From assembly GCA_946894095.1 (NCBI GenBank), contig OX335656.1, positions 883,001 to 947,000 on the forward strand: DNA of 64,000 bases, in the 5' to 3' direction. The notes under the pieces are model-generated. The model ran no database searches and had not been told where the DNA came from. It was given only the letters and a program-made list of their open reading frames with translations. The number at the start of each line of letters is the position of its first letter. The stretch's first letter is position 1. The position numbers were made by a program, and so were the translations under genes. The DNA is from Incurvaria masculella. Taxonomy: Eukaryota > Arthropoda > Insecta > Lepidoptera > Incurvariidae. Below, piece after piece: positions 1 to 12,132 of the stretch.

Positions 1-499
1 CATCCATTATCTACGCAGTATCAAATAGTAGATTGAAGTTCAAATTAAATGAAAAACATATCTAGTTACCGCCTTTTTAATAAGAATGGCAGACTACTAG
101 TCCTTTGTCAACATTTCGTGGCCGTAGGTGCAGTAGTGGAGGATCTGAGGCGACCTTCACACGATGGAATAAATAAATAAATATAATATTACTAACACGA
201 GTACGGTCCGAAGTGTGTGCGATATCTTCGAACATGGTCGTCGCATATTGATCTGGGGTAATTGAAAATGAAAATATTCTTGGTTGCTTACAACTATTAC
301 ATAGTATGCAAAGGCGAGCTTATTGCTAAAGGCAATCTCTAACAGCTAACCTTAATATTAGAAAATATATTAAGAGGTAGCAAGAAACAATAAATTACTT
401 AAAACTAAGCACCATAATCACACTTAGAAAACATTAGATAACTTAAAACTATATAAACAGAAAATATTTGATTGATTTAATTGTTATAACATGTCAAGT

Positions 500-953
500 A
501 CCAAGATTTTAATTTTACCATAAAAATAGACGAAGAAGCACTTTCCCTAATAGTAAGAGGCAATTGATTCCACAATCGTGCTGAGTGAACTGTAAAAGAA
601 TAAGCAGTGGAAGAATGTGACGGAATAAGGAGCAGGAGATTATCTGCAGACCTAAGTGGTACACCATGAAAAGAGAGATTTTTGAAGCGTTCTTAAAGAT
701 AAAGTGGGGATTTGGGATCATTTAAGATTAAGTAAAGAAGAGAGAGAACATGCATATTACGCCTCTGGCGAATATTAAGCCATTTTAGTTTCGCACGATA
801 GGTGGATATATGATCAAACTTCCTCAAACCAAAGATATAACGAATTCCATAATTAAGCAAGCGATCTAGTTTGACCAGAAGCTCCTCGTTTAGGTTAAGA
901 TTACAGATGTCACCATTATCTAATATAGGATGAATTAGCGACTGAACCAACAA
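500..953 (-). mobile_element. LINE reverse-transcriptase C-terminal remnant
   Basis: Two minus-strand open stretches (693-953 and 515-721, overlapping with a frameshift) read LIHPILDNGDICNLN, KLDRLLNYGIRYIFGLRKF and RAKLKWLNIRQRRN. This is the usual C-terminal region of Jockey-type reverse transcriptases. A SINE begins directly at its 5' side. The AT-rich sequence at 1-500 may include its 3' UTR; an AATAAATAAATA tail at 169-180 belongs to a separate + strand element end. Confidence 0.72.
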
Positions 954-960
954 GCGGCTC

Positions 961-1368
961 GAGCGGCTCGTAGCCTAGTGGCGCGGGGACTGGCCTAGCG
1001 TACCAGAGACCTGGGTTCAATACCGACATGCACCACTGTCTTTCTCTTTCCGAGTTCGATAAGTGCATTTCGTTACGAATGCGAGCTGCTCCATAGTTCG
1101 GAATCCATGTAAAACTGTAGGTCCCCTTCCCTTACAAGGTGGTAGGGTTTAAGCCCGCCCGGGTTGGTACCATCGCATTGGATGAAAAGATGGTCGAAGC
1201 GGCAATGAAAAATTGTCCGTGTTTTCCATCCAGTTCAATGTAGCCGTGCTCATAAAGGGAAGGTCCTGGCATGGCACCAAATTCCTTCGGGAATGAGGTG
1301 TATTGGGCTAATATCATAACGGTAGTTGTGTGGTATTAGCCATCCATGTCAGGTCGCATAAAAAAAAA
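961..1368 (+). mobile_element. SINE, tRNA-type head, full length
   Basis: Starts GAGCGGCTCGTAGCCTAGTG (tRNA-like A box TAGCCTAGTGG) and has B box GGGTTCAATACC about 50 bases on. The shared body follows (TAGGTCCCCTTCC, GGTGGTAGGGTTTAAGCCCG, TTGGTACCATCGCATTGGAT, TTTTCCATCCAGTTCAATGT), and it ends GGTCGCAT plus poly-A. This is the reference copy for the family in this window. Confidence 0.9.
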
Positions 1369-1433
1369 CAAAATCAAGTTGATTGGTATGAGGCGATTGA
1401 GACGCCAGAGAGTAATTCGTGATGAACTAATAT

Positions 1434-1771
1434 TTTTCATGCAACCTGACATGGATGGCTCATACTAAGCAACTACCGTCATGATATTAGCCCGATACAG
1501 CACAGTTCCGAAGGAATTAGGTGCCATGCCAGAACCTTCCCTCTATCAGCACGGAAACACTGGCAACATTATAAACTGGATGGAAAAGACGGACAATTTT
1601 TCATTACCGCTTCTACCATAGTTTCATCCAATGCGATTGTACCGACCCGGGCGGGCTTAACCCTTCCACCTAGTAGGAGGAGACGTACAGTTTCACATGG
1701 ATTCCGAATCATGGAACAGCCCGGATTCGTAACAAAATGCACTTATCCAACTCGGAAAGACAAAGAAAGTG
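1434..1771 (-). mobile_element. SINE copy, head missing
   Basis: Minus-strand copy of the SINE body (begins CATGCAACCTGACATGGATG) that stops before the Pol III head, where the mariner sequence begins. Confidence 0.85.
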
Positions 1772-2600
1772 TTTACATACTATGATCAAAATGTTCCGGG
1801 AATTAATAAATAAAAAATCATTGTGTTAATTTTCGGATAAATTTATTTTATCACCTTCAAAATAACAACCGTCTGAAGCGATGCACATACGCCAACGCTT
1901 AACCCATTCTTCCATACACTTTTAATAGTCCGGTGAAGGAATGGCTTTCAATGCTTCGTCGCATTTTCTTTTATTTCATCGATGCTCGAAAATCTCTTTC
2001 CGCGAAGGGGTAATTTAAGTTTTGAGAACATGAAAAAGTCATATGGTGCCATATCCGGAGAATACGGTGCCTGTTGGATTGTATTTACAGTATGTTTGGT
2101 CAAATAATCGGTGACGTTGCGCGCTTTGTGAGACGGAGCATTGTCATGGTGCAAGATCCATGAGTTGTTTTGCCACAATTCCGGTCGTTTTCTACGCACA
2201 GCATCTCTCAAATGCTTAATTACGGCCAGGTAGTACTCCTTATTGACTGTTTGACGATTTTCAAGTAGGATTTCTTGAACTTTTTCGACGTTATCATCGG
2301 TAGTTGATGTTGAAGGGCGTCCACGACGAGGTGCATCGTCAACTTCTTTGAGACCATTTTTGAACGACGAATACCACTCGTATACTCTTGTTTTTGAGAG
2401 AGCAGAGTCCCCGTAGGCTTTTTGTAGTATTTTGAACGCATCAGGACAATATATTTCGTTGGAAACACAAGACTTCAAACAAATTCTTTGTTCAATATTT
2501 TTTTCCATTTTGAAATGCGACGAACTTCGAAAACTTGATTGATATAAACAGACGCCAAACAATTACTAATGACATTTAATATTTGACATTTGGCAGGAGT
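1772..2600 (-). mobile_element. Internally deleted mariner-like transposon
   Basis: Carries the transposase remnant at 1948-2562 plus about 170 bases of AT-rich flank on its downstream side. It begins abruptly next to a SINE copy that is missing its head, suggesting the two insertions are linked. Terminal inverted repeats could not be fixed by eye. Confidence 0.7.
1948..2562 (-). pseudogene. Mariner-family transposase with internal deletion
   Basis: 204 codons. The N-terminal part has the paired helix-turn-helix style of mariner (RICLKSCVSNEIYCPDAF, SKTRVYEWYSSFKNG, then the GRPSTSTTDDNV linker). The C-terminal part has the second catalytic Asp in WILHHDNAPSHKA and the third in PYSPDMAPYDFFMFSKLK. 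About 100 residues, including the first catalytic Asp block, are missing between ENRQTV and NKEYYLAV, with the frame preserved. The product cannot be an active transposase. Confidence 0.85.
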
Positions 2601-3440
2601 GTCAGGGAAAGGTGTACCAACCTGAGAAAAAAAAAACACCGGTAGCACTCCGGGAGTGCCGGCAGAAGTGAAAACTTTAGTATTAACGTTGTGTTTAATT
2701 ATAAGTACAAAAATACTATCATTTATGAGGTAGAATACAATGTCTATTTATTGCGCTATCATACACAAATATGACAATTTATATGTCAATTTACACAATT
2801 TACATTTACAACAATTTATTTTATTTATTTTAATTTATTTTATATTTTATTTACAACAATTTAAATTTACAACAATTTACATTTACATTCATAATATTAT
2901 ATCGTTATTTATTTATATATTACATTAATTTTTATCTCTTAGAAAAATCAACTTTCATCCATAATTTCGACGACTTTTTCACCATCGTTTGCTCAGCGCC
3001 GCTAAAGAAGTTTTCACCTCAATCTTACGCTTTTTCGATCAGCATCACGTGACCCTGACGCGAGTTTGGAAGTTTTTACCCATCCAAAAAAAGTGCTCAG
3101 CGCCGCTAAAGAAGTTTTCACTTCAAAAATCGAGTCGGTAAAGCGTAAGGATTTGAGCCAGACCTCTCACATGAAAGCCCCTGCACCACGAGCTGTACAA
3201 GAGATACATGTACGAGATCTTAAATTAGGCAAATTTTCGCACGTAGAGTGGCAAATAAAAATAAACTTATCGTTTTCATTTGCTGTAATCTAATGTTTTA
3301 TGGAACTCAACTCACTGTCATACGCCAAATACCAAATTATCGACGGAATTAATTGTCATTATTTTTGACGCAAAAATCAAAGATATAAATACAGTGGTCT
3401 CCATTATGAAAACTTCTAAATTAGGAAGACGATCTTATCG
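2600..3440. other. AT-rich stretch, no gene seen
   Basis: Contains ATTTACAACAATTT-type repeats (2790-2900) and a partly duplicated segment (CAGCGCCGCTAAAGAAGTTT at 2995 and 3099). A 75-codon open frame at 3066 overlaps that duplication and is not recognisable. Confidence 0.5.
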
Positions 3441-3442
3441 CA

Positions 3443-3852
3443 GTTTTTTTTTTATGCGACCTAACATGAATGGCTAATACCACACAACTACCGTTATGAT
3501 ATTAGCCCAATACACCACATTTCCGAATTAATTAGGTGCCATGCCAGGACCTTCCCGTTATGAGCACGGCTACATTGAACTGGATGGAAAACACGGACAA
3601 TTTTTCATTGCCGCTTCGACCATATTTTCATCCAATGTGATGGTACCAACCCGGGCGGGCTTAAACCCTACCACCTAGTAGGGGAAGGGGACCTACAGTT
3701 TTACATGGATTCCGAACCATGGAGCAGCTCGCATTCGTGACTAAATGCACTTTTCAAACTCGGTAAGAGAACGACAGTGGTGCATGTCGGAATTGAACCC
3801 GGGCCTCTGGTACGCTAGGCCAGTCCCCGCGCCACTAGGCTACGAGCCGCTC
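3443..3852 (-). mobile_element. SINE, tRNA-type head, full length
   Basis: Complete minus-strand copy, from the poly-A/T run and ATGCGACCTAACATG to GGCTACGAGCCGCTC. Confidence 0.9.
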
Positions 3853-3944
3853 AACACTAAACGTTAAATACAATAAATTATGCTTATGACAAATATTACT
3901 ACGAGGATAACATTTAAAAGAACATAGAAAGAGAAATAAAATGA

Positions 3945-4025
3945 GGCATTACCGGGGCGAGGATTTAAACCCACTACCTCTCGCTTGTAAGGCAAGTCCT
4001 CTAGCCCCTACACCACGAGCTGTAT
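3945..4025 (-). repeat. tRNA-Val-like sequence, probably a SINE head
   Basis: On the minus strand: GCTCGTGGTGTAGGGGCTAG, anticodon-like TTGCCTTACAAGC (TAC in the loop), and GTGGGTTTAAATCCTCGCCC as T arm. The acceptor ends do not pair well and no T-run terminator follows, so it reads as a tRNA-derived SINE head rather than a gene. A related fragment (CCTGCACCACGAGCTGTACA) lies at 3180-3200. Confidence 0.5.
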
Positions 4026-4029
4026 AGTG

Positions 4030-5000
4030 ATATTTAAATAAAGCATTTGTTACGATAGATAACTATGAATATTTGACTTGATTTAACAAGAACACACAAA
4101 TATGTTAATAGGAACTTCTTTAATTATATCTGAAATTAGATTGAAAAAAAAAAATGACAGCAATAAAAGGAATAATTTAAAGTTGGATTTAGCCTTACTT
4201 TATTGTATATAAGGCAATATATGTATATTGCAATTTAACCGCGTTGAATTCGTTTTCCTTCTAACCTATAAATTAAAATATTTGAAGTTAACTACGATAC
4301 AGTAAGACTATATTTAACTACAGGGGTACATATTGTTTAAAACATGTATTGCTTAAACATGCATTGTATTGATAATATGTTTTGGTAATGGCGTAAGGAT
4401 TCATTTATCTTTTGAATGAAGAACTTTAAATTACTTTTACAAAGAGATTTTCGAAGCCATATTGAGCGGAAATCAGCTTGGTAGAACTTTTTTGCGGTGC
4501 TAATTGCATTTAAGAGAAAACAATGTTATAAAGGGAAAATGGTCGCAAGAAAGCAAAGAAATACCTTGCGGCAATTTATCCAATTTCCAAAAGTTCTTGT
4601 CATCCTTGAGATGTTCTTAAGTCTGTTGTTATTCCTTGAAAATTGAGTTGTTTACGAGAATAACATTTTTGTGTGAAAACATTTGGTTGTCAATTACCCT
4701 AAACAACGCTGTTTGTCTACGTTATGGAACACATAAGTATTATTTTGTAAAAATACTTAATTTTATTAATTCATTCGGATTATTCGGACACTTTAATGTG
4801 TCTGACTCTCACATACGCATGCACAAATTTAACAATATCAATAACGTCTTAAGAACTCGTTCTAAAGATTTTTCTGATCATTTCGGGCTTAATGACACTG
4901 TGAAACGCTACCCAAATGATCCTTAGCTTTTTACCATAGAAAAGAAGTTCATAGATGAATGTTAAAAAACTTGAATAAAGTTCAATGTCTTTGCTCCTGG
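4030..5000. other. Unassigned AT-rich sequence
   Basis: No RNA gene, exon or clear repeat. The open frame at 4636-4926 starts at a TTG and has no recognisable motifs. Confidence 0.5.
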
Positions 5001-5004
5001 AATG

Positions 5005-5420
5005 TGACATGTATGTATGTATAATCGACCGTGAAACAAGGACACATTAATTAAAGAAAGGTCCCTGCAAAAAGAACTACTTTACGAATATACTGCAAGG
5101 CTGGACCCGAACCAGCAAAACTTACATACATTCCTTGGAATAAGCGACGTACCTGCTTAGTACGAAAAAGTATATTTACTTAGGTCAACCTAGGACCGGC
5201 TCTAGCGTCTGATACCAAATACGATTTTGGTGACGACGGCAATATGTTTGAATGTTCAATCTTTGCAGTCAAGGTCCGTAACGCCGGTATAGCGTTAAAT
5301 AAATGTATGTAGTTATAATCTTAAATACTGTGTTAGTACGAGGCATTGATTACGGGAATAGGGACTGTAGGAGAATTCTAATATGGGTATACAGCAGGTG
5401 GCGAAATTGGTTAGACACAA
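5005..5420. repeat. Dispersed element with tRNA-like segment, copy 1
   Basis: Shares long stretches with 34830-35270, from ATGTATGTATGTATAATCGA through TTTACGAATATACTGCAAGG, ACGATTTTGGTGACGACGGC and AGGCATTGATTACGGGA. It contains a tRNA-like B box on the minus strand (GGTTCGGGTCCAGCC), and its right part ends with TGGCGAAATTGGTTAGACAC, which looks like an A box. Confidence 0.75.
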
Positions 5421-7000
5421 TTCCCGCCAAAGGCGACGCTTATTTACCATCTGCAACCATTTTTCTTTGATTTTTTCTTTGAACACTGTGCTTATTTTGT
5501 TGACAAACTAGTTTACGGAGATGATAGCCTCTATACATTTATAATACATCTATATGGTTCCATTTTTGGGAAAAAATCAGATCATTTTTGTTAAGATTTT
5601 TCTTAAATTGAAAACGTTACATTCTAGGTTAGGTAAAGTTAGGGTTAACAAACAATGGTCCTTGATTTTCATGGCAGGGCACCAACTTTCCATGTGGTGT
5701 GCTACGCTCATATCAAGTGGTGGTATTAGCCTGTCCCGTTCTATAAAAAATCCAAATGGTTATAGTGAAATGCATACTAACTTTTATCTAATTGATTGAG
5801 CGGTGACATCGATCAGCACAAAATTGAACGACGAGTACAGTGTACCTGTGACAAGTAAATTAATTGATTCGCAAAGCTAACGAGTGCGACTTGGAGGATG
5901 CTGTAGGAATTATTTTATAAAAGACGCGGACTCGGTCCTGTACTTTTAAGACCCCTATTTAATAGCGCCCTTTCCGAAAGGAATCCTATTAATTGTGGAG
6001 GACCTTATTTATTTGGACAGAAAGCGCGAAAAGTTATTTAAGACTGTCGTAAAGGTAGCAGGTATCTGAGAGTTGATTCCCATTGGTTCCAATGTTAATT
6101 AGCTAATTCTTTCCAATCTAAAAGGGCAATAAAAAAAATATGCAGACAATATATTCCACTGTGTGAAGGGGAATACGGTTCTACATTTATAAGATGTTAG
6201 GTGAGGTACCCGGCTCCGCTCGGGTCAATATAGTTTCGGACTGATGTGCTGAATCTAACATAGTTTTTATTTGAGTTCCCAATGCAAACTTTTATCCCTG
6301 TTTTCACCCCCCTTTGAGTTTGATTTTCTCCACAAAAGCCTATGTCTTTTCTCAAGGTTCAGACTCTATCTGTACCATGGATGAAAAGGGAAGAGATATG
6401 GCATCGAGTGCGCCCACTATGGAACCCAGAGTCTTCAATTTTCAAAAACTACCAATCCAACTTAAACGCACATTCCATATGCAAACATAGTTACAGACGT
6501 ATTGGAGGGTTTGTGTGGGTGGGAACTGACTTGACGAACGCAATCCTAGAGCACATTCGCGCACGATATGGATGTTTTGACGATGTGAAATATGACCTCC
6601 GGATTCTAATACAATTATATGGTCATTTTGACCATATATATGAGATGCGATATCGATCGCATGCCATGGTTCCTTCCGTTCTCTTCAGTGATCTATACCC
6701 AATCAAATTAAAATTGGTTAAGCGGCTTAGGCGTGACAATGCAACAGCCAATAGAGTTACTTTAAAATGTTCACCTTGTCTATGAATTTCGATGGATAAA
6801 TCGAATAACTAAAGTAGAAAGTAATGAGTTCTTGCGTTATAGAAGACCACACAGAAAATCTAATTACTCATTTCATTATACTTCTTTAATTACCAAATAG
6901 ACCTAATATAATATTTTATTTTCGATACGTGTGGCGGCATATAAAGGCGCATAAAGGTTCTTCATTTTTCCCAGACATGTCATAAAAGTTAGAGTAGTTG
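5420..7000. other. Unassigned; one 147-codon open frame
   Basis: The frame at 6342-6785 (MSFLKVQTLSVPWMKREEIW...) has AT-rich codon use and no domain I recognise. A GGTACCCGGCTCCGCTCGGG fragment at 6205-6240 precedes it, suggesting repeat context. I do not call it a gene. Confidence 0.35.
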
Positions 7001-7002
7001 AA

Positions 7003-7390
7003 GTCAGCCTCAGTGGCCCAGTGGCGTGACACTTCGGCGATCGCTCTCCGAAGTTAAGCAACGCTGGGTCCGGTCTGGTCTTGGATGGGTGACCATTCGA
7101 CCGTTGAGAGAGGCTGGCCGTGGTTCGGATTCCACGTTAAGCTGTAGGTCCCCTTCCTTACTTACTAGGTGGTAGGGTTTATCCCGCCGGGTTGGTACCA
7201 TCGCATTGGATGAACGGTGGTCGAAGCGGCAATGAAAATTGTCCGTGTTTTCCATCCAGTTCAATGTAGCCGTGCAATATAAGGAAGGTCCTGTCATGGC
7301 ACCTAGTTCCCATGTGGTGTGTTGGGCTAATACCATGAAAGAACTTGTGGTATTAGCCATCCATGTCCAGTCACATATATAAAAAAAAAA
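7003..7390 (+). mobile_element. SINE with 5S-rRNA-type head (SINE3-like)
   Basis: The first about 100 bases are 5S-rRNA-like: GAAGTTAAGCAACGCTGGG (5S box A) and TCTTGGATGGGTGACCATTC (5S box C) at the right spacing. From GTGGTTCGGATTCCACGTTA on, the body is the same as in the tRNA-headed SINEs. Ends CCATGTCCAGTCACAT plus A. Confidence 0.9.
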
Positions 7391-7394
7391 GGTA

Positions 7395-8570
7395 CAAAAT
7401 GTACAAAACCGCTACAAAATTATGATCATACATATAATAAAAAAAGATGAGTTATTCAGAGCAATGTTACGGTGACGGTGGTGTTTTGAGTCATATATAT
7501 GTATTTGTTTTGAGAACTGCAAACCGTCAAAATACTGTTTTTGTGCTGCGAAGGAAAATGTATTTACAGTATACGTATACAATACAGTATAGTATACTAT
7601 ATGATAATCCAATATGTACAAATTAACTAATGTTCAACTAACTATACAAAGCTTGTTTTGAACTATCTGACCTTCTCCTAATTGCTTGCCTTGTTAATCG
7701 AATTAATATTTAGTATTTAGTTGTTTCTAAAACGGTATTAAAGCCAAATATAATGGTAATGGAAAATACGTTGCTTCTGAAAAATCATTACTTATGCATG
7801 TGATTTAAATTATTATTTTGTTTTTATTCAAATTAAATGCGCTTTTATTTTGATTTGGTGTCTGCGCGTGTTCGAAAGTTTCGAAGTTTCTTGCCAGTTC
7901 TTCTTCGCTGTGATTGCCGAACTGACTAATGATAAAATATAATAAATCTAAGTGTAGTATACACACCTATGGCTGTTCAATACACTATACAATACAATTA
8001 CTCCAAAAGTGAACTAAAGTTTTAATTTATATGAAAATTCGCAAATCGTGCCCATAGCGTCGTAATAGGTAATATTACGACTCTATTCATGCTCCTTAAC
8101 TACTAAATAGATAGCAGATAATTTTATTTGTCAAAACACTCGCACCGCGTAGACTCAATAAAAAACCCATAAATGGATTGAGTTTTATTAACTGCCAATG
8201 CGGACATCACCAGAGCTTGAACCGTCACATTCCCATCGCACATAGACATCTGTAACTTCGTATTCATGCACGGAACCCTAAAACCGGCACAATAAACTTT
8301 ACGCCCAATAAGCTTCAAGATGAGTCGTTGAATTGCAGAACGGCGTCGTTCGTAGGTAGTTACGGAACCCTTCAGCTTCAGGCTGAGTGCTTCGACGCAA
8401 GCCATTAACAGTAGCGCCGTTAAATCTGGCGCCAAAACAATGATCCACTGTTGCCCGTATTAAAATCGGTCGACTGCGAAGTCTGTCAGTTCTAGGCATC
8501 CGTCAGGGAATTCTGAGGCTTTAAATTTATTTTGTAAAGCTGTCATGGATGGATGCCATAGTTTTTTAAG
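7395..8570. other. Unassigned intergenic sequence
   Basis: 8124-8500 is more GC-rich, with overlapping minus-strand frames that look non-coding (repeat-like AGGGTTCCGT words). Nothing else. Confidence 0.4.
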
Positions 8571-8572
8571 GT

Positions 8573-9190
8573 TTTTAACCGACTTCAAAAAAGGAGGAGG
8601 TTATTAATTCTTCTGTATGTTTTTTTTTATGTTTGTTACCTCATAACTTTTGCCTGGGTGAACCGATTTTGATGATTATTTTTTTAAATGATAGCTAATG
8701 CTTCCCAAGTGGTCTTATTTTAATTTGGTTAAGTTCTGACAATGATATCCATGAGAAAATCATAAAAGTCTTAAATTTGTATTAAGATGTGCGCGACAAA
8801 TGGACGAATAACTCAATATAACGCCAACCGATTTCGGTGATTCTTTTTTTATTGGAAAGGACGTGTACAAATTAGTAAGTGTACTTCAGATTCACTAAAA
8901 ATAAACAAATAAAAAAAAATTAACAAAAAAAATAACCGACTTTAAAGAAAAAGCACTAAAAAGTAAAAAATAATTACCATTTTTGTAGTTACGATTTCTG
9001 TTATTTTTTGAGTCAGTGTCAGCCAAGGTTAGGTTAGGTTAGGTTAGGTTAGGTTAGGTTCTCTTGATTGGCGCAGCGCGTGCCCGGCTGACGCCGACTC
9101 AAAATATAACAGAAATCGTAACTACAAAAATGGAAATTATTTTTTACTTTTAGTGCTTTTTCTTTGAAGTCGGTTATTTTTTTGTTAATT
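8573..9190 (+). mobile_element. Composite foldback element carrying (TTAGG)n
   Basis: Begins AACCGACTTCAAAAAAGGAG. The right half (8934-9182) is a long hairpin: CCATTTTTGTAGTTACGATT on one arm and AATCGTAACTACAAAAATGG on the other. The loop holds about six GGTTA units (9025-9059). The same element occurs in reverse at 46030-46690. Confidence 0.85.
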
Positions 9191-9254
9191 TTTTTTTATT
9201 ATATGTCGTATTTTAAGAAACGAATTTAATTATAATACTCACTAATTATTATAC

Positions 9255-9512
9255 TTTTCATTACCGCTTCGACACATTTTATTATCTAATGCGGAACCAT
9301 GGTACCAAACCGGGCGGGTTTATCCCCACCACCTAGTAGAAGAAGGGTACCTACAATTTTGCATGAAATGCGAGCCATGGAACGGCTCGCATTAGTAATA
9401 AAATGCACTTACCTAACTCAGTAAGCGAAAAAAAGTGGTGTATGAACGGAGCGGGGATTGAATCTATGATCTCAGGCATGAAGTACCCGCGCTCCTGAGC
9501 TACGAGCCACTC
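9255..9512 (-). mobile_element. Partial SINE copy
   Basis: Minus-strand body-to-head fragment, diverged, from TTCATTACCGCTTCGAC to GAGCTACGAGCCACTC. Confidence 0.8.
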
Positions 9513-9532
9513 ATATCAGTTTTTCTGTAAAG

Positions 9533-9710
9533 CGCGGTATACGGCGTACGTCAGGACCATACATATGAAAGGCTCGACGACTCCCATGGTCTTTCGGGCC
9601 TTCCCATGGGCTACGAAAACCATGCCGGCCGGCCACGTGTTTCTTCACACCTAATTTGAAGGAGCCAGGTTGTACGTTGCGGGAAACACCTTAGTAGGGT
9701 GTGAATTCTA
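9533..9710 (+). repeat. Dispersed repeat fragment (GGCGTACGNCAGGAC family)
   Basis: Related to 33059-33147 and 38116-38300: all share GGCGTACG(T/C)CAGGAC, CCCATGG, CGAAAACC and GCCGGCCGGCCA. The 33059 copy is inserted inside a SINE. Element class unknown. Confidence 0.65.
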
Positions 9711-10870
9711 CAGTTTACTGACGGTATAGATAATTGATCTGTAGGATCGCTTGTTATAATTGGAGGAATTCGGACAGCATGGTGGTTAAAGTATATAATA
9801 GACATTCTCAGTTATGTTTGAATGAATAGTCAGCCCTACAATTGTTCAGAAAACTCAATTTTACCCTTTCATCTTTTCCTTCAAGATGTGTATCCTTTAT
9901 TACATGTTTGCACAGAGATTAGGCTTCATTTCCATTACAAATTACCTTGGACACCGCCGAAAAGAAAAGCTCAGTTTTCCCGGAAACGAAAACTCCATTA
10001 GTCGAGTGCTCTGTGTATCCACCAACGTGCTCGTGACCACTCCACTCGACCTGTTTCCATACGTTGAAAAACAAATTTACTCATATACGTATTGAACTCG
10101 GAAGCGTTTTGTTCGATCAAGGATATTTTTTTATTTTAATATGGCTGCGGTGTGTGACTGCTGGTGAATCTATTTCCCAAAATGAATTTGGACGTAAAAA
10201 TGTTAACCATCACCATAAAACACATGTGAATCAGGAGCGGTATAGTAAAACGTAAGCATGCATACATTTTTATGAATTTGGATTTACCCACATACATAAC
10301 GCACGACAACAATTTCACACACCCATTCACACAAACACACACACCCTCACACACCTTCTCACACACCCTCACACACACGCACACACACACACGCCCTAAT
10401 ACACCCTCTTTCTCTCCATATCTTTCCCATGCACTACAGTTAAGAGCGATCAATAGTTTCATTTATATTTGTGAAAACTTGTTAGGCTTATTTTTTTATT
10501 TCTAGTGCATTCTGTGTAACTTGTTTTTTAGCTGTAAGTTTTCCTTTTAATAAATAAATAAATAAGATGTAGAATTCGGCCGTGCAAGCCTGAAGATGTT
10601 TGGTTTTGATTGGCATAAAGGAATTCATGGGCACAACCGCATCTACTGGGCTGAGTATAAAAAAAGCGTGTTTGTTGATCCTAGTACCTACCCGGAGAAA
10701 ACGTCTATTCAGTTGGAAACCAGCATTTTTTGTACTCTCTTGTAAAGTAAATCATCACTCAGGGTTAAATAAAAACTCACCATGAACTGTATGAAGTGTT
10801 GAATGTTCTAAAAATAAATAAGGTCACTCCACGGTGCATGGGTGGCTCGAGGGAAGTGAGAAGGTCGACG
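9710..10870. other. Unassigned; CA repeat and a LINE-like tail
   Basis: Besides the CA microsatellite there is TTCCTTTTAATAAATAAATA AATAA at about 10540-10565, a probable retroelement tail. Confidence 0.4.
10315..10393. repeat. (CA)n microsatellite, imperfect
   Basis: Runs of CACACA interrupted by CCCT, CATT and TTCT. Open frames on both strands here are artefacts of the repeat. Confidence 0.9.
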
Positions 10871-10879
10871 ATCTTGCAA

Positions 10880-10975
10880 AAAACCGGCCAAGTGCGGGAC
10901 GGACACGCACACGAAGGGTTCCGTACCATCGTACAAGATTTAACACAAAAAATCACGTTTTTTGTATGGGATCCC
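10880..10975 (+). repeat. GTTCCGTACC-family fragment
   Basis: AACCGGCCAAGTGCGGGAC, ACACGAAGGGTTCCGTACCA, ATTTAACACAAAAAATCACG: the left end of the dispersed family seen complete at 63549-63885. Confidence 0.8.
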
Positions 10976-11263
10976 TCTTTAATTTCATTTTACCTATTTG
11001 TTATAGCGGCATATTTATATAGACACATATGATGCACCCAGACGAGGTAAGAATTATAACCCCTTCGACGTTACCAATTTATAAAAAGCCTAGGACTGGA
11101 CACAGCGTACAGCGGGCGCGGTGGGGGGCCGAGGGGGCCGCGCCCTTGAAGAAAGGGTGTGACCAAAGAAGTCCCCCCCTCCCCGTCATGGAGTACTTCC
11201 GCGGTCGTTGAGTAAGAAAGGACGCGAAACTCATGGCAGCGTAACAACATTTTAGTGATAATA

Positions 11264-11450
11264 CACTGACGGTAGCGCCATCCAGTCAGTTCGCTTACAT
11301 ATTCGGGACGCGCAACGTCGAATGTACCTCGCATTAAATTGCGTTCTGTGCATTCCTTACCTTGTCGTTGGAACTCGAGAACATCAGGAGTGAGCGAACT
11401 CGTAAGAGAACCGACTGGCCGGCGCTACCGTCTGTGTATGTTTTATTACT
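11264..11450. mobile_element. Small terminal-inverted-repeat element, copy 1
   Basis: Left arm ACGGTAGCGCCATCCAGTCA and right arm GACTGGCCGGCGCTACCGT are inverted; inside is TTGGAACTCGAGAACATC. A second copy is at 33392-33575. Confidence 0.75.
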
Positions 11451-11559
11451 GCAGCGTGGCCACGCTGAAATGCTATACGGATGGGGTTTTGTCGCCACTC
11501 GCGTCTTTACATGCACGGCGGGGGTGTAGTCCCAAAAGATCATCTCAGGCCGCAGTGAC

Positions 11560-12132
11560 GTCGAGCATCTGTTACTTCGGGTCTTTAAGTCTGCACAAAA
11601 CGTCCCCAAAACCCCAAACAAATAAACTGGACATATCTTCTCACAAAAGTACCTATTTTTCTAAATCATTCACAATTCAGGCAGTACGACTGTGGAACTC
11701 GCTACCGGATGCTGTCCGTCAGTCCGAATCACTCTAACACAGATAATCTCAGCCAGTGTAGCGCTAGATTAGGGCTAGATGTATGTTAAATAAAACTTAT
11801 TTACATACACACAATATGTATGATGTATATATTATGTATATATTTATATACAATTATATATTTATGTAGATTTATTGTTATGATAATTTTAAGTAAGTTT
11901 ATAAAATAATTATATAATAATGTGTACTTAGTTTTAGGTTAATATAATAAGTATACTCAAACTACGAATATATCCGTATTGAACTTCTCAAACACCCAAA
12001 GGTCGGCTGGAAGAAATCTCTTTAAGGGGATAAGCCCGTCTTTGCCTCCCACTTATGTTGTTATTGCACTATATTTTCTTTTGTAAATTGTTTTTTGTAG
12101 CGTATTAAAGAATTTTCAATCAATCAATCAAA
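11560..12132 (+). mobile_element. LINE 3' end: RT C-terminus, 3' UTR, CAAT tail
   Basis: An open stretch ending at 11737 reads SKSFTIQAVRLWNSLPDAVR, the typical C-terminal motif of CR1/Jockey reverse transcriptases. The 3' UTR follows, ending TATTAAAGAATTTT(CAAT)3. A second, shorter copy of the same tail is at 13376-13461. Confidence 0.75.

Noticed and set aside
1132..1317. Recurrent 60-codon frames on SINE copies (also 14548, 23628, 61133)
   Set aside because: The same frame appears in every SINE copy and reads the non-coding SINE body; there is no protein family behind it.
3945..4025. Functional tRNA-Val gene
   Set aside because: Acceptor stem does not pair, the B box is diverged and there is no terminator; more likely a SINE head.
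7010..7120. 5S rRNA gene
   Set aside because: The 5S-like part is shortened, and it continues directly into the SINE body in both copies.
8124..8499. Minus-strand 103-codon gene
   Set aside because: Contains dispersed-repeat words such as AGGGTTCCGTGC, overlaps another frame of equal quality and has no recognisable motif.
10136..10505. Overlapping open frames on both strands (108 and 77 codons)
   Set aside because: They are translations of the imperfect CA microsatellite.
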